Origin: Cyanophora paradoxa
Taxonomy: Eukaryota; Glaucocystophyceae; Cyanophorales; Cyanophoraceae
Direction: 5' to 3'
NCBI GenBank assembly: GCA_004431415.1
Contig: QPMI01000641.1
Location: 1-64,000, forward strand
Length of the DNA: 64,000 nucleotides
Positions 36,824 through 46,717 of the stretch are shown here, piece by piece. Position 1 is the stretch's first letter. Each line of letters starts with the position of its first letter. The notes below the pieces were generated by a model. That model ran no database searches. It was not told the DNA's origin and was given only the letters and a program-made list of their open reading frames with translations. A program made the position numbers and the translations under genes.

Positions 36824-37796
36824 ATGATTCGGAAGCCAGTTAACGATTTCTATAATGGCAAGTTTACGAGGGTCAATGTTAATATCGATTCTATTGAGCG
36901 CAGTGCAGGGCACCCGGGAGAATATACAGTAAAGCTTTCTCAGCGACTTCTGAACGTAAAAGGGGTGCGCATTGCGAGCGCCGAGCTCCCAAACACGATT
37001 TATGCTGTCACCGATAATTCCAGAGGCGTGACCATACAGGGAATGACGAACAGCATCACCTTTTCCCCTTTCCCTGATATTGGGAACTACACCCCGCGAT
37101 TTGGGGATATGGTAATAAGAACTTAGGCTACTCGGGCAGCTTTGTCGATGTAAACCCTCTCACAAGCGAAAGCGTCACAGTCTACTACAAGTGGCTCTAT
37201 AATCCAGCGACTATGAAAATTACGTTTTATTCGAGCATTCCCCTCGCACTGAGCTGTGCACATGACGACTTTGCAAGGTTCCATGGAATGATCAAAGGGA
37301 TATGTATCAAACAATTCCAGTTGGTGAGGGTTCAGAGCATCTCACGGTAGACTATTTACCCCTCACACCCAGCAATCCAAAATACTCATTTCTACAAGCC
37401 TATGAGGGCAAAACAAAATACCCCGCCGGAATATCTGTGCTTCCATTCCCTCTCGAACATGTAGTGACCTTCCCAAATGCGATTAATCTAAATCCGACCC
37501 CCTATGTTTACCTACAAATTAAAGAGTTTACTCCCTTTTACGACAGGTATATGGTAGCAGCAAAGACAGATGAGGGCGGAAATGCAAACCTCGCTAAGGT
37601 TCCACTAACCAGCCCCTTGGGATCGTTTGTTTACTACCTGACATTCCGCAGAATCGATACTGTGGAGTTCTTTAATTCCCACGATCAGGCTTATGATATA
37701 GACACCCTCACAATTAAATGGCTCGATGCCTACAATAATGTAGTCGACTTTAATGGCGTTAATCACAGCTTTATATTAGAGGTGCTATCGGGTTAA
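36824..37796 (+). CDS. Minor virion protein, two apparent frameshifts
   Basis: Divergent partner of the 35510-36796 gene, separated by 27 bp. Three frames in succession carry one protein: start to about 37100 (MIRKPVNDFYNGKFTRVNV), about 37105-37290 (GSFVDVNPLTSESV, ALSCAHDDFARFHG), and about 37290 to the stop at 37796 (YQTIPVGEGSEHL to HSFILEVLSG). The shifts fall at a GGGG run near 37100 and an AAA run near 37286, each consistent with loss of one base. The intact homologue next door supports reading it as a single gene of about 320 residues. Either the gene is decaying or the consensus has homopolymer errors. Confidence 0.7.
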
Positions 37797-37814
37797 AATA
37801 ATCTTATATTACAA

Positions 37815-39904
37815 ATGAGTATCACGAATCTCCCCTTTATCACTCGGGAAACCTTGTATTTGGATGACGGTTTCGAGCTCAGCAGTAACATTACCGCTTC
37901 CAATGTGACCATATCTTCGAACCTTGTGGTAAAAGACTTTCTATTAAATCAGAGTAACCTTGAATATATTGATATCACCAGCAATCTCCCTTTTACCTAT
38001 GGCACTGATAACTCAGCCCTCGTAATATATCATGGGGGCTCACCTGTTGCATTCTTTGGCAGCAATTTCCCCGCAGTGCGAACCTTTCAGCACGAAATCA
38101 ATAAAGCCCGCCCCATCCCACTGACAGCTGTCGTCGAATGGGATCCTGTTAAATATTCGCAGAGAATCACAAGCAATATCACCCTCACTCGACCGCATTT
38201 AATTGATGTCATGGGGGTCGACCTTGTAAAGGAGTTTTATAGCGAACGATTTACCAGAAACGAGCGAGATGTAGCCCAGGATCTCGAAATCTCGGGTTTA
38301 TCAATTGCTACCGCAGCAAACACGGCAGGGCTCGCTGTTTTAACAGGTGCAATCACCATCACTGATGCGATCATGTATTTATCCCGCGATTTGGTGCCTT
38401 TGCTCGATCATCAATTTAATCTCGGGCAATCTAACACTGATGCTGTTAAGAAATGGCTGAATGTGTATGCCTATGATGGGTGGTTTGATGACTTGCACAC
38501 GACTAACCTTTATAGCACGACCTCAAAAACAAGTAACATAATCTTGCCTTTCAATCACTCACTCCGACCTAATCAGATTCTTACCAATGATAATGCACTG
38601 ATCAGCTACACCGACTATAATAGTAACCTTTCCCGCTCGGTTTCGCAAACTGAGACCTACACTGTCGAGGGATACCCTCAGCAGCTCGCAAATGGGGTCT
38701 ATGTCGCTTACGTAGGCAAACCTACATATACATTCACTTGGGATCAGTTGGGTGTCACAGGTTTCGAGACGAATATACCCACTGTTTCATTGGTGGATCA
38801 CACTACTTATTATAATCCTATCTATAACAATAATGAATCTAATAAAGCATTTATCCAAAATGTCACCTCCACAGGGTTTCAGGTTTCGTTTGTCATTAAC
38901 GAGACATACAATTTACTTATCATCCGAAACAACTCATTGAGTTCCGAAGCTACTATTAGTTTCACTCTTAACATCAATTATATCACCCCTGAATTCGATA
39001 GCAAACCCAGAGTGAAGGTTTACCGAGATTTACAAGGTAGCAATATCGTGCCCTTCTCACAGAATTTCGATCTTGGGGCGAATTCTTTAAGGTGGAACAC
39101 AGTTTATACTTTGAGTGCAAACACCTGTAATATTGTGGTCGCAGGATCATCGGCTACTATTGGAGAATTGACCGCCCCTTTTAGAAAGGAGTTTCTCAAA
39201 GAACTGTATATAACGAAGTCTGATTTACCAGATGCTATTTCGTTGGTGCTCTCCCCAACTCCCAGTATATCCTATCACAATGTGAAAGACACCAGTAATG
39301 TAGTGCAGAGGGGAAGCAAAGTATTCCAGGCATCCGAGATATCAGCAACAACATATAGATACCTTGCAGCGGTTCCAGCGAATTTTAATTTCACATTTGA
39401 GACACCATTTGTTTCCCCTCCTACTATTGAAATAACTGACACGAATTTGTATGTGATCAATAATGGGTCGACCACCTCTATTAACAATGCACCAGCCGGC
39501 TACTCCCATTTGTTGCAACTAACATAACAACCACCGGCTTCACACTTGTCGGAAATGCAACAGTGACATATGCTCTTACAGCATATCCTGTTGGGTTGTA
39601 TTTTGCGAAATTTAATCTTTCAGCGATCCCACCTGTGTCCCTTTCTCCTCCCTTTACTATCAATTGGAAGGCAACAGGAACTATTCCGCGATTTGACCCC
39701 GAAGACCGCTTGAAAATAAGGTATCCTCTCGATGTGACCGACCTCCATACTACGAGAATAAATGGGCAGAATTTCGTATTTAATGGAACCAATGCGACTC
39801 TGATCAATAACAGTGTCACAAATAATTACTTTTTCGATTCTCGATATATTAATACTTGCAATATTGTCATACAAAACAAGATCCGTGCTCCTGCGGAGCA
39901 CTAA
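37815..39904 (+). CDS. Fibre-like virion surface protein, N-terminal part, frameshifted
   Basis: Starts at 37815, 15 bp after the previous stop. The first frame (570 residues, to 39527) is rich in Thr, Asn and Ser with beta-type sequence, typical of virus fibres. It breaks near 39508 in a CCC run; the next frame continues FVATNITTTGFTLVG with no ATG to a stop at 39902-39904. Motifs of the type TCNIVV recur (LSANTCNIVV, YINTCNIVIQ) and are found again in the 3' segment (41010-42344: TTCNIYV, TTCNIWV), so these pieces probably formed one gene, now also split by the GC-rich insert. The last residues (RAPAEH) read into a hairpin at the insert boundary. Confidence 0.65.
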
Positions 39905-41040
39905 GTACGGCGAAGCCTCGCGGACGCCCTCGCGGTTGTCACAGTAGGCCTATAGGGCACTCAGCGACTGGCCAGCGGCCTGGCCGATCGCGAACAGGTT
40001 TCTGGCTGGAAGCTGGCTGGCTGACGGCCAGTCCAGCTACCGCTGGCCGGCTAGAGGAATATAACTAGAGGAATATTAATGTACTGAGGAAATAAAGGGA
40101 GGCCGGAGCAGGTTGAGATTAGAGGAGATGAATTATATATAATATTGTTGAGAGGGAGGCCCGGGAGGGGCAAGGTTCTCGCGGCCAGGCGCATGCACAG
40201 AGCTTGCGAATCGCTTAAACAGAATCTTGAATGCATATAGCTATAGCATCGATGTGCGGGGCTGCGGAGCTCGAGGCGAGGGCGCGCGGAAAGATGTGCA
40301 GGTCCATGCAGGATCGAATTTTCGGGTCGGCTGGGTCCTCGCGGCCCGTCGCATACGCAAAGCGTGCGGAAGACTTTGCCTACATCTTAAATGCTTATGC
40401 TATCGTTCCGCGCATGCGCCGCGGCGTGGGCGCGCGGAAAGATGTCAGGGCGCGTGCAGGATCGAATTTTGGCCGTCGGGTACCTTCCTGCGCTGTTCCG
40501 GCTCCGAAAAGCGGATTTCGGGGGTGCGCAGGCCCTGCTATGTCCATGCGCGCCAGTACGCATCGATTGCGCGCGTCGCGGGACCGGGCGGGACCGGCTA
40601 GCGCTGGATCAAATTTTCGGCCGACTCTTCGCACTGGAGCGTCGACGGCGCTTGAAATCGAGCTTGCGGCGATGCGCTCGCCCTCGCGCGGCATTCTGTA
40701 TCGTTCTGGGGCGTCCCTGGCGCGATTTCGTCGCGGGACCGGGCGGGACCGGGTCCCACCTTCTGACTCGGACTGCATTTGTCGGAGGTTAAGTACCGGA
40801 ATTGATCCAGAGGGAAATTCGATTTTCGCGCGACGCCCACGGGCGAGCGGTCGTCTTAGGGGAGCCACGACGCTAAAAATGGATCTAGAGAGGTCTGTGG
40901 GGGTTAGGGTAGCTGAGTCATTAGCGGCAATCGCGTCCGTGTCGAGGCAGAATTAATAATTCGTCCTCGAGGGAGTGCGACGCGGAAATTATTTAGCAGG
41001 GGGGATCTTGAGTGGAAAAAAAGGTTAAAAAAGGAATTTA
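39885..41040. other. GC-rich insert splitting the fibre-like gene
   Basis: About 1.1 kb whose composition resembles host DNA, lying between two coding pieces of one viral gene. The left edge has a perfect hairpin, GTGCTCC-TGC-GGAGCAC, at 39885-39901. Inside are diverged direct repeats with a period of about 150-160 bp: CTCGCGGCC at 40178 and 40338, and GCGCGCGGAAAG at 40282 and 40430, each followed by GCAGGATCGAATTTT; a weaker third unit follows, and GGACCGGGCGGGACCGG occurs at about 40580 and 40737. No coding frame here is convincing. I found no clear target duplication; the right edge is placed only to within about 100 bp. It could be a transposed host repeat, an assembly chimera or an intron. 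Confidence 0.6.
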
Positions 41041-42344
41041 TATCGGCGGTTTTTGGGTTTGAGAAAGAGGCTTCGCCTGACACGTTTGAAAATCGCACTA
41101 AGACCTTAACAGTCACCTTGCCCACTCACTCGAATGTCTCAGATGGATTTCACTATTATCTTTTCAATCGTAATTACACCTCATATATTCCATATCCTTC
41201 TGAGACTGTCAACATGAGCTATCCCAGAGTCACCCTAACATCGACCAATGCTGACTTCTTTGGATCCACGGACTTTATGACCTTCTTTGCTTTCACATCC
41301 TCTACTGATGGGCTCTTAGTTTATTACACTTTCAGGTATGATGCTGTTTGGACTCAGCTTGACAGCCACCCAAATACAGATGTCATCGAAGTGGGCGATA
41401 AGAAATACATAAAAACCGCTTCTCCATGGGTGTGCACTGTCCGGCTCGATGACAGATACACTCCTAACCTTAATAACATTGGAATGCACACGACATGCAA
41501 TATTTATGTGCAGGGCGCGATTTCAGCTACCAAATATTTCGAGGGTGGGAACTGTGATGCAGCCCATAGGTTGCTATCGCGAAATGGGCTCTTTGAGTCA
41601 TTCAGTGGGACGGCTCTACCGCCCTTTATCAGGGACACAGTCTATGATACTACATGCAATATTTGGGTGTGCCGATCTGTGAGCAATCCGCCTGTGACAA
41701 AGGAATTATATAAATACCTGTCAGATACCTATGGTGCAATTACAGGGTCTTCAACAGGAAATCCAGCAACGGCTCCCATCGTGTTTGCAAATGCATACAC
41801 AGCGCCGACATCATTAGCAGGGTCGACAGAGCCGCCACCTAACGATCCCAATCCGAACCAGCCTAACCCAGATCCCGATTCAAAAGATCCCCCTACAACT
41901 GATCCAGATCCAAACACGACACCTAATAATCCCAGTAATCCTACTAATCCAGTTGGATCACCAGGAATGGATCCAGGGACGTTAGTGCTTCTAATTCTCT
42001 TGCCAATTCTCGGTGCCCTTGGACTTGTGCTTGCATACAAATTCCGAGCTTTATGTTGTGCTTGCATAGACAGAACCATTGCAGGTGCAGGTAATAAATA
42101 CTCAACACCAGAGCTTAATGTGACCCAAACAGCCGAAGGAGATGTGGGGTTAGAGGTGAGGTCAGCCGAGGGGCATGGTCTTAGTGTTGTGAGAACTGAT
42201 CAACCACCAGCAAGCAGGGCAGCACCCAAAAAATCACGAGCAGAACGAATGGCTGAATCAATAATAAAAGACAATGCAGACTTTATGTCGGAGATTGCAC
42301 AGCGGGAAGGACGAGTTTATGAGCATGTTCCGAATGTTATGTAG
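41010..42344 (+). CDS. Fibre-like virion surface protein, C-terminal part with membrane anchor
   Basis: The frame is open from inside the insert, and the first in-frame ATG is only at about 41212, after conserved-looking sequence (FENRTKTLTVTLP), so this is a 3' fragment of the 37815 gene. It carries two more TCNI motifs (TTCNIYVQG, TTCNIWV), a Pro/Asp/Asn-rich stalk (about 41830-41965), one transmembrane segment (TLVLLILLPILGALGLVLAY) followed by a Cys-rich KFRALCCACIDR, and a charged tail ending YEHVPNVM. The stalk-anchor-tail layout suggests insertion in a membrane, in the virion or the host cell, unlike a simple capsid fibre. Its function is unknown. Confidence 0.65.
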   Translation, partial: EWKKRLKKEFISAVFGFEKEASPDTFENRTKTLTVTLPTHSNVSDGFHYYLFNRNYTSYIPYPSETVNMSYPRVTLTSTNADFFGSTDFMTFFAFTSSTDGLLVYYTFRYDAVWTQLDSHPNTDVIEVGDKKYIKTASPWVCTVRLDDRYTPNLNNIGMHTTCNIYVQGAISATKYFEGGNCDAAHRLLSRNGLFESFSGTALPPFIRDTVYDTTCNIWVCRSVSNPPVTKELYKYLSDTYGAITGSSTGNPATAPIVFANAYTAPTSLAGSTEPPPNDPNPNQPNPDPDSKDPPTTDPDPNTTPNNPSNPTNPVGSPGMDPGTLVLLILLPILGALGLVLAYKFRALCCACIDRTIAGAGNKYSTPELNVTQTAEGDVGLEVRSAEGHGLSVVRTDQPPASRAAPKKSRAERMAESIIKDNADFMSEIAQREGRVYEHVPNVM

Positions 42345-42382
42345 CGATCCTAATTTTTGTAGTATGCCTTAATAGAGAAATA

Positions 42383-43846
42383 ATGACGGAACCCATAGTA
42401 GAAACGACAGTAAAGAATGCTGTATTGGATAATAAATTTTATATAACCCACGCCAATATACCCAGTGAATCCAATGACCTAATTGTTGATCTAAAAGGTT
42501 ATGTGATGGGAGCTATGGCTTCTAACCTATGGAATGACCTTTTCGGTTACGAGTTTGGTCACATCTATGACATTGCAAATGGGATCGGCTATGTGGATGC
42601 AATGGCAGGCACAGCCTTTCGAAATCTAAATTGCAACTGTGTGGGTGGGTGGATGTTTCAGATCTGTTCAAATGTCGATCCTACTATTGATCCCGCCACG
42701 ATTACTTTTGATTGCAATCTGTATGCCCCCAAAACCATTTTTTCTATCACTTGCAATCTCGTTAATTCGGATGTGCCCATAGTAGCACCTGTAATAGGTG
42801 CATCAAATATGTATATCCAAAGAAATCCGGTCGTGCATACAGGTGCCGAATTTATATTGGGCGACAACACCCCAATTAGTCGACTCGAATTGCCCACGAA
42901 TTTCACCTTTAATCTCGTGGATGAGTTCCCTAACAGTCAAAGTCTTATGTATTTCACCTCTGAAAATCGCCTTTCGGGTGCATTCTCACCCATTGAGCTG
43001 TCTATACCGAAGCAAAAGGTGAGCTATAAAGAGCTTACAGATGTGCCGGCGGGATTTAGTGGGAAGTGGAGTGATATCATTCAGAAGCCGACTTGGAGTA
43101 GTGTAGCATACACAGGAAATTACTATGATCTTGTAAATCCTCCCGATTTCACAAGCTATATACCTCGTTGGATTGATCAAGGTGTAATTATATCAGAATC
43201 TACACTTCCTTTCAATGGGACATGGGATAGGTTATTTACTAAGCCGAATTTGCATGCTGTTGCCACAAGTGGTGACTACAACGATTTAACTAACACCCCC
43301 AATGCACCGACCTTGCATGCTGTGGCTACAAGTGGGAGCTATACAGATTTAGTTAATACACCTAACCTCCACGCTGTGGCTACAAGTGGAAATTATGATG
43401 ATCTGATTAACACACCTACTTCGCCACCCACTCACAATCACAGCATAGAGTTGCTCACGAATTTCGGTAGTTATGTGAATCCAAATGCATATGTGCAACA
43501 AGGGACAGCGAATGTAGTTTTGGAAAATAGAATATACAATGCAGGAGAGACCTTTCAGTTATCGGGAACGGTCGTATTCTCTACCCCATTTTATAGTGAT
43601 GCAGTGATTACTACCTCTATCGAGAATAGCTACAACTCTGTAAATTGGGAAATGACCAACTGTGTGTATATCGGACCTGAGTATGTTAATAATGAGAGAG
43701 TAGGACTAAAAACTAAGTTTACATGGATCGTTAGATTCACAGCTTTCGCATCGACTAATTTCACAAATGTCACAGCAGCAAATCGCACCCTTAAACTCCA
43801 TTGGATTGCTGTCGGACCTCTCCAAAACAATAATATTCTCACTTAA
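42383..43846 (+). CDS. Tail-fibre-like protein with phage-type repeats
   Basis: 487 residues. After an N-terminal domain with several cysteines (NCNCVGGWMFQICSN, SITCNLV), the centre contains repeats of the kind found in caudovirus tail fibres: VAYTGNYYDLVNPP, then LHAVATSGDYNDLTNTPN, LHAVATSGSYTDLVNTPN and LHAVATSGNYDDLINTPT (about residues 235-350), with KWSDIIQKPTW before them. The C-terminal 130 residues form a beta-rich domain (NAGETFQLSGTVVFSTPF to LKLHWIAVGPL). It probably forms a trimeric fibre used in host contact. The frame is intact, and the gene is 38 bp from the previous stop and 21 bp from the next start. Confidence 0.75.
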   Translation: MTEPIVETTVKNAVLDNKFYITHANIPSESNDLIVDLKGYVMGAMASNLWNDLFGYEFGHIYDIANGIGYVDAMAGTAFRNLNCNCVGGWMFQICSNVDPTIDPATITFDCNLYAPKTIFSITCNLVNSDVPIVAPVIGASNMYIQRNPVVHTGAEFILGDNTPISRLELPTNFTFNLVDEFPNSQSLMYFTSENRLSGAFSPIELSIPKQKVSYKELTDVPAGFSGKWSDIIQKPTWSSVAYTGNYYDLVNPPDFTSYIPRWIDQGVIISESTLPFNGTWDRLFTKPNLHAVATSGDYNDLTNTPNAPTLHAVATSGSYTDLVNTPNLHAVATSGNYDDLINTPTSPPTHNHSIELLTNFGSYVNPNAYVQQGTANVVLENRIYNAGETFQLSGTVVFSTPFYSDAVITTSIENSYNSVNWEMTNCVYIGPEYVNNERVGLKTKFTWIVRFTAFASTNFTNVTAANRTLKLHWIAVGPLQNNNILT

Positions 43847-43867
43847 TAAGTAAAGAACAATCAAAAG

Positions 43868-44899
43868 ATGTCGACTGTGTTTACCCCTGTGTTTTCTTTG
43901 AGTGCAAGTGCTGTCCATAATGTGCAACACACAGTCTATGATTTATCTCCGAGCCACCCTTCGACTGAGACAGCGAAAACCGATTCTTTTAATGACCAAA
44001 GCATACTCAGAGTCAAAGAACTCAGAGCTGACAAGATTGATGGACTCGTTAAAGCTACTCAAATAATCGTATCTAATCGACCCGCAATCTCTTCGGGGCT
44101 GGTCACCAAAGAAAATCTATATGAAGGTCAACAGGATTCCAAAACGGCTTTTAATCCGGCTGATAGGAATTCGGCGGCTTTTCAAGTTTACAGTGGTGGG
44201 GCATGGATTGGGACTGGACTTGGAGTGAATGGGACAGTGACAGCTACCAATTATTCAGGGGCTGTGAGTGGAACCACTGGTGGATTTACAGGGCTCCTTA
44301 CAGCGAATGGTGGTGTTAAAACGAATTCTATTGATACTGTGGGTGCAAGTGATAATTTTGTGATCAAGAGAGGTGGGGCGAATATTGCTTCTACCTTCGC
44401 ACTAAGTTTCACAAAGAACAGCACTCAGTATAACTACAACGGATTCAGTGTAAATGGAACGAGTTCTTATTTAGCCACCCCAAATCATCCCCGTTTCTGT
44501 TGTGGGCTCACTGCTGATGGAAGTGCTCCAAATTACCTTACTGCATTTACAAATGTGTTTTTGAATAATGGTAACCATTACAATTCCACAACTGGAATTT
44601 TTACAGCACCTGTTCCGGGGCATTACAGAATAACGTTCACAGGTTTGACAACAGAAAATACAGCGGATACTGTAATCCAATTGAAAGTGAATAATGCCGA
44701 TTGGGGAAATCAAATAGCTATTCAAGCATACTCAGATGCAATTGGAGCTCTTTCAGTGGCTCGGCAATTCGGTTTTTCAGTTATACTTCCGCTTGCAGGA
44801 TATGATACTATAAGGCTTTATCTAAGTTTTGGGTCGGTTTTTGGATCAGCTGTGTATTCGAATTGTATGTGGACAGGTGAATTAATTTCTGCAACATAA
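43868..44899 (+). CDS. Fibre protein with C1q-like head
   Basis: 343 residues. The N-terminal part (SILRVKELRADKIDG) resembles fibre shafts; the middle is Gly/Thr-rich (GTVTATNYSGAVSGTTGGFTG, split here only by reading). The C-terminal ~135 residues show the C1q/TNF-like pattern: HYNSTTGIFTAPVPGHYRI, then FTGLTTENTADTVIQLKVN, and a closing CMWTGELISAT. Such trimeric heads occur on phage and algal-virus receptor-binding proteins. It follows the 42383 gene closely on the same strand, so a co-expressed attachment apparatus is likely. The ligand cannot be inferred. Confidence 0.75.
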   Translation: MSTVFTPVFSLSASAVHNVQHTVYDLSPSHPSTETAKTDSFNDQSILRVKELRADKIDGLVKATQIIVSNRPAISSGLVTKENLYEGQQDSKTAFNPADRNSAAFQVYSGGAWIGTGLGVNGTVTATNYSGAVSGTTGGFTGLLTANGGVKTNSIDTVGASDNFVIKRGGANIASTFALSFTKNSTQYNYNGFSVNGTSSYLATPNHPRFCCGLTADGSAPNYLTAFTNVFLNNGNHYNSTTGIFTAPVPGHYRITFTGLTTENTADTVIQLKVNNADWGNQIAIQAYSDAIGALSVARQFGFSVILPLAGYDTIRLYLSFGSVFGSAVYSNCMWTGELISAT

Positions 44900-44908
44900 A
44901 GTAATAGA

Positions 44909-45172
44909 ATGTCGAACATCTATCAAGTCGTTCTTACTGATACTGAAAAACTCGGAATGGAATACTGTGCCTACTCTGTTCAGGATTGGATCGATAATGC
45001 GGCTCATAATAGGGCGAGAATCGCGATTGATGAGATTGTGGACAAAGAAGTTAAATCGTGTATTGCCGCTGGAATTCCGATTCCACTCACAAAGGAAGCG
45101 ATTGTAGAGCAAGCGTTTGCAAGGGGGACTGTTCGAAAGGCAAGCGAAATTCCTGTGAGTGCTTCTATGTAA
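44909..45172 (+). CDS. Small phage-like protein of unknown function
   Basis: 87 residues, starting 9 bp after the preceding fibre gene. It has LTDTEKLGMEYCAYSVQDWI and DNAAHNRARIAIDEIVDKE, a pattern familiar from short proteins near tail-fibre genes in many phages (LTD.E..AL....D...WI.NA...RA..A..EIV). It is mainly helical. The family has no established role that I can name. It is the last gene before the right TIR, 61 bp away. Confidence 0.65.
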   Translation: MSNIYQVVLTDTEKLGMEYCAYSVQDWIDNAAHNRARIAIDEIVDKEVKSCIAAGIPIPLTKEAIVEQAFARGTVRKASEIPVSASM

Positions 45173-45232
45173 AGAATTCGAAGAATGAGAGATGGGTTTA
45201 TTGTTATTTTTCATAGATCATGCATAAGAAAG

Positions 45233-46711
45233 GCATGTATCTTGCATAGTGGGCGGGGCGCACTTATCCCCTTCGTATCCACTTCGTATCCACTTCATAT
45301 CCACTTTGTGTTCACTAAATTATATCGCACTGATTCAGTTTGCATTTTGCCCCCACCCTACACCCCACCCTATACTACAATCTCGTTATTTCTATACATA
45401 TTTACTATCTAATTTAATAGAGTTTATACATTGAAATAAGTGAGGTGTATCGATAAGTAATACAGGGTGGGGAGGGTGGGGTTGGGTGGGGTCTTTTTTG
45501 CCCAAAAATATTTGACCCCCCAAAAATTTAAGGGATTCAAAAAAATGCCCCACCTCACCCCACTTACCCCACCCTATCGAAGTCCGCACGATATCATAGT
45601 AGGCTACATCGGGATTGCGATCATATCACAGTGTATACAGTGAGGGTGGTGCCCCCACTTTCTCACCCCACCCTATCGATTCGCGATTCAGGGATCGCGA
45701 AATATACAGCACATGATACTTGTTTTTCTTAGTGATCGCGCCGTTCTAATACGATCTGAATATATCATATCTCGTCGGTATCACGTCGGTATCACGTCGG
45801 TTCAATATCGTAATTGTTAATTCGTTGGCAGATACCACCTTCACACCCCACCCTCACACCCCACCCGGTATTAATTTAACATACATAATCTCTATACTTT
45901 ATACATTAATTACATTGAAATCAATCATAAATATAATAAAAGATACAGGGTGGGGTAAGTGGGGTTGGGTGGGGTCTTTTTTGACCAAGAATTTTTGAGG
46001 GGGAATTATTTTAGGGAATTCAAAAAAATGCCCCACCTCACCCCACCCGCCCCACCCTATCGAAGTTATCGAAGTCCGATAAGTATCAAACCGGAAGTAA
46101 AAATAACACATCATGATTTTATGTGTGCCATCTTAGATTGGACTACCATACCGATACCACTCACACCCCACCCTCACACCCCATCCAGTATTAATTTAAC
46201 ATACTCAATCATACATATTTATATTTAAATTACATTGAAATCAATCATAGATAAAGAGAATAATACAGGGTGGGGTAAGTGGGGTTGGGTGGGGTCTTTT
46301 TTGACCAAGAATTTTTGGGAGTGAAACATTTTAGGGAATTCAAAAAAATGCCCCACCTCACCCCACCCGCCCCACCCTATCGAAGCTACGTAGGTGATAC
46401 ACATGACTATATGAGGCGCGTCCCAAGCAGCACATTGTAGTTGTTTTAGATACACATCGCGCATCGTAAACACATATCGGCTATATCGCGATTACATATT
46501 ATATATACATATTTTTCAAAGATTCCACGATACTTATATTATTTTTATTGATTCATTTACGAACTACCGATAGAATACATATCACATATCGATATACACT
46601 ATGATAAAAATGCTAATATCTTTATATAACTTATAGTAACACACATATAAAAACAAATATTATTATCCTGAGCGGAACGCGAGGGATAATAATATTTGTT
46701 TTTATATGTGT
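45233..46711 (-). repeat. Right terminal inverted repeat
   Basis: 1,479 bp, the inverted copy of 20574-22048. It keeps the four homopolymer bases missing from the left copy, so it is probably the more faithful version. Modules mirror the left copy at about 45349-45578, 45835-46062 and 46162-46381. The inner end is sharp: sequence identity stops at GCATGTATC (45233-45241). Confidence 0.95.
46641..46711. repeat. Right terminal hairpin palindrome
   Basis: Mirror of the left terminal palindrome: 28-nt arms 46641-46668 and 46684-46711 with a 15-nt loop, TGAGCGGAACGCGAG, the exact reverse complement of the left loop. Both ends therefore carry the loop in the same orientation relative to the element interior. 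Confidence 0.93.
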
Positions 46712-46717
46712 GCGGCG
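46712..46717. repeat. Right target-site duplication GCGGCG
   Basis: GCGGCG directly after the element, matching 20568-20573. Confidence 0.9.

Larger units (their letters stand above)
20574..46711. mobile_element. Integrated Polinton-like virus / virophage-type element, 26.1 kb
   Basis: An AT-richer block inside GC-rich host DNA, bounded by 1.48-kb inverted repeats and a 6-bp duplication. It carries the PLV/virophage hallmark set: double-jelly-roll capsid protein (34028-35476), FtsK/HerA packaging ATPase (33071-33982), minor virion proteins, protein-primed-type PolB (23665-26928) and primase-SF3 helicase (28547-31168), plus several fibre-like genes on the right. Genes are tightly packed and show no evident introns, unlike the host. 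I could not find an integrase catalytic core, an adenovirus-type protease or a tyrosine recombinase. Apparent single-base frame breaks occur in at least three genes and a GC-rich insert splits one more, so the copy may be defective or the consensus imperfect. Classification below PLV level is not possible from this reading. Confidence 0.93.

Noticed and set aside
37100-37290. Programmed ribosomal frameshifting in viral genes
   Set aside because: The break points are plain G, A or C runs without a consistent slippery heptamer, occur in unrelated genes, and parallel the homopolymer losses in the left TIR; error or decay is simpler.
40227-40956. Several overlapping frames of 80-240 residues in the GC-rich insert
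   Set aside because: They are Arg/Ala-rich, occur on both strands and in all frames, and follow the repeat units; no domain is recognisable.
20574-46711. CRISPR array, tRNA or rRNA genes
   Set aside because: No regularly spaced repeats with unique spacers and no cloverleaf-like or rRNA-like sequence were seen in the element or elsewhere in the window.
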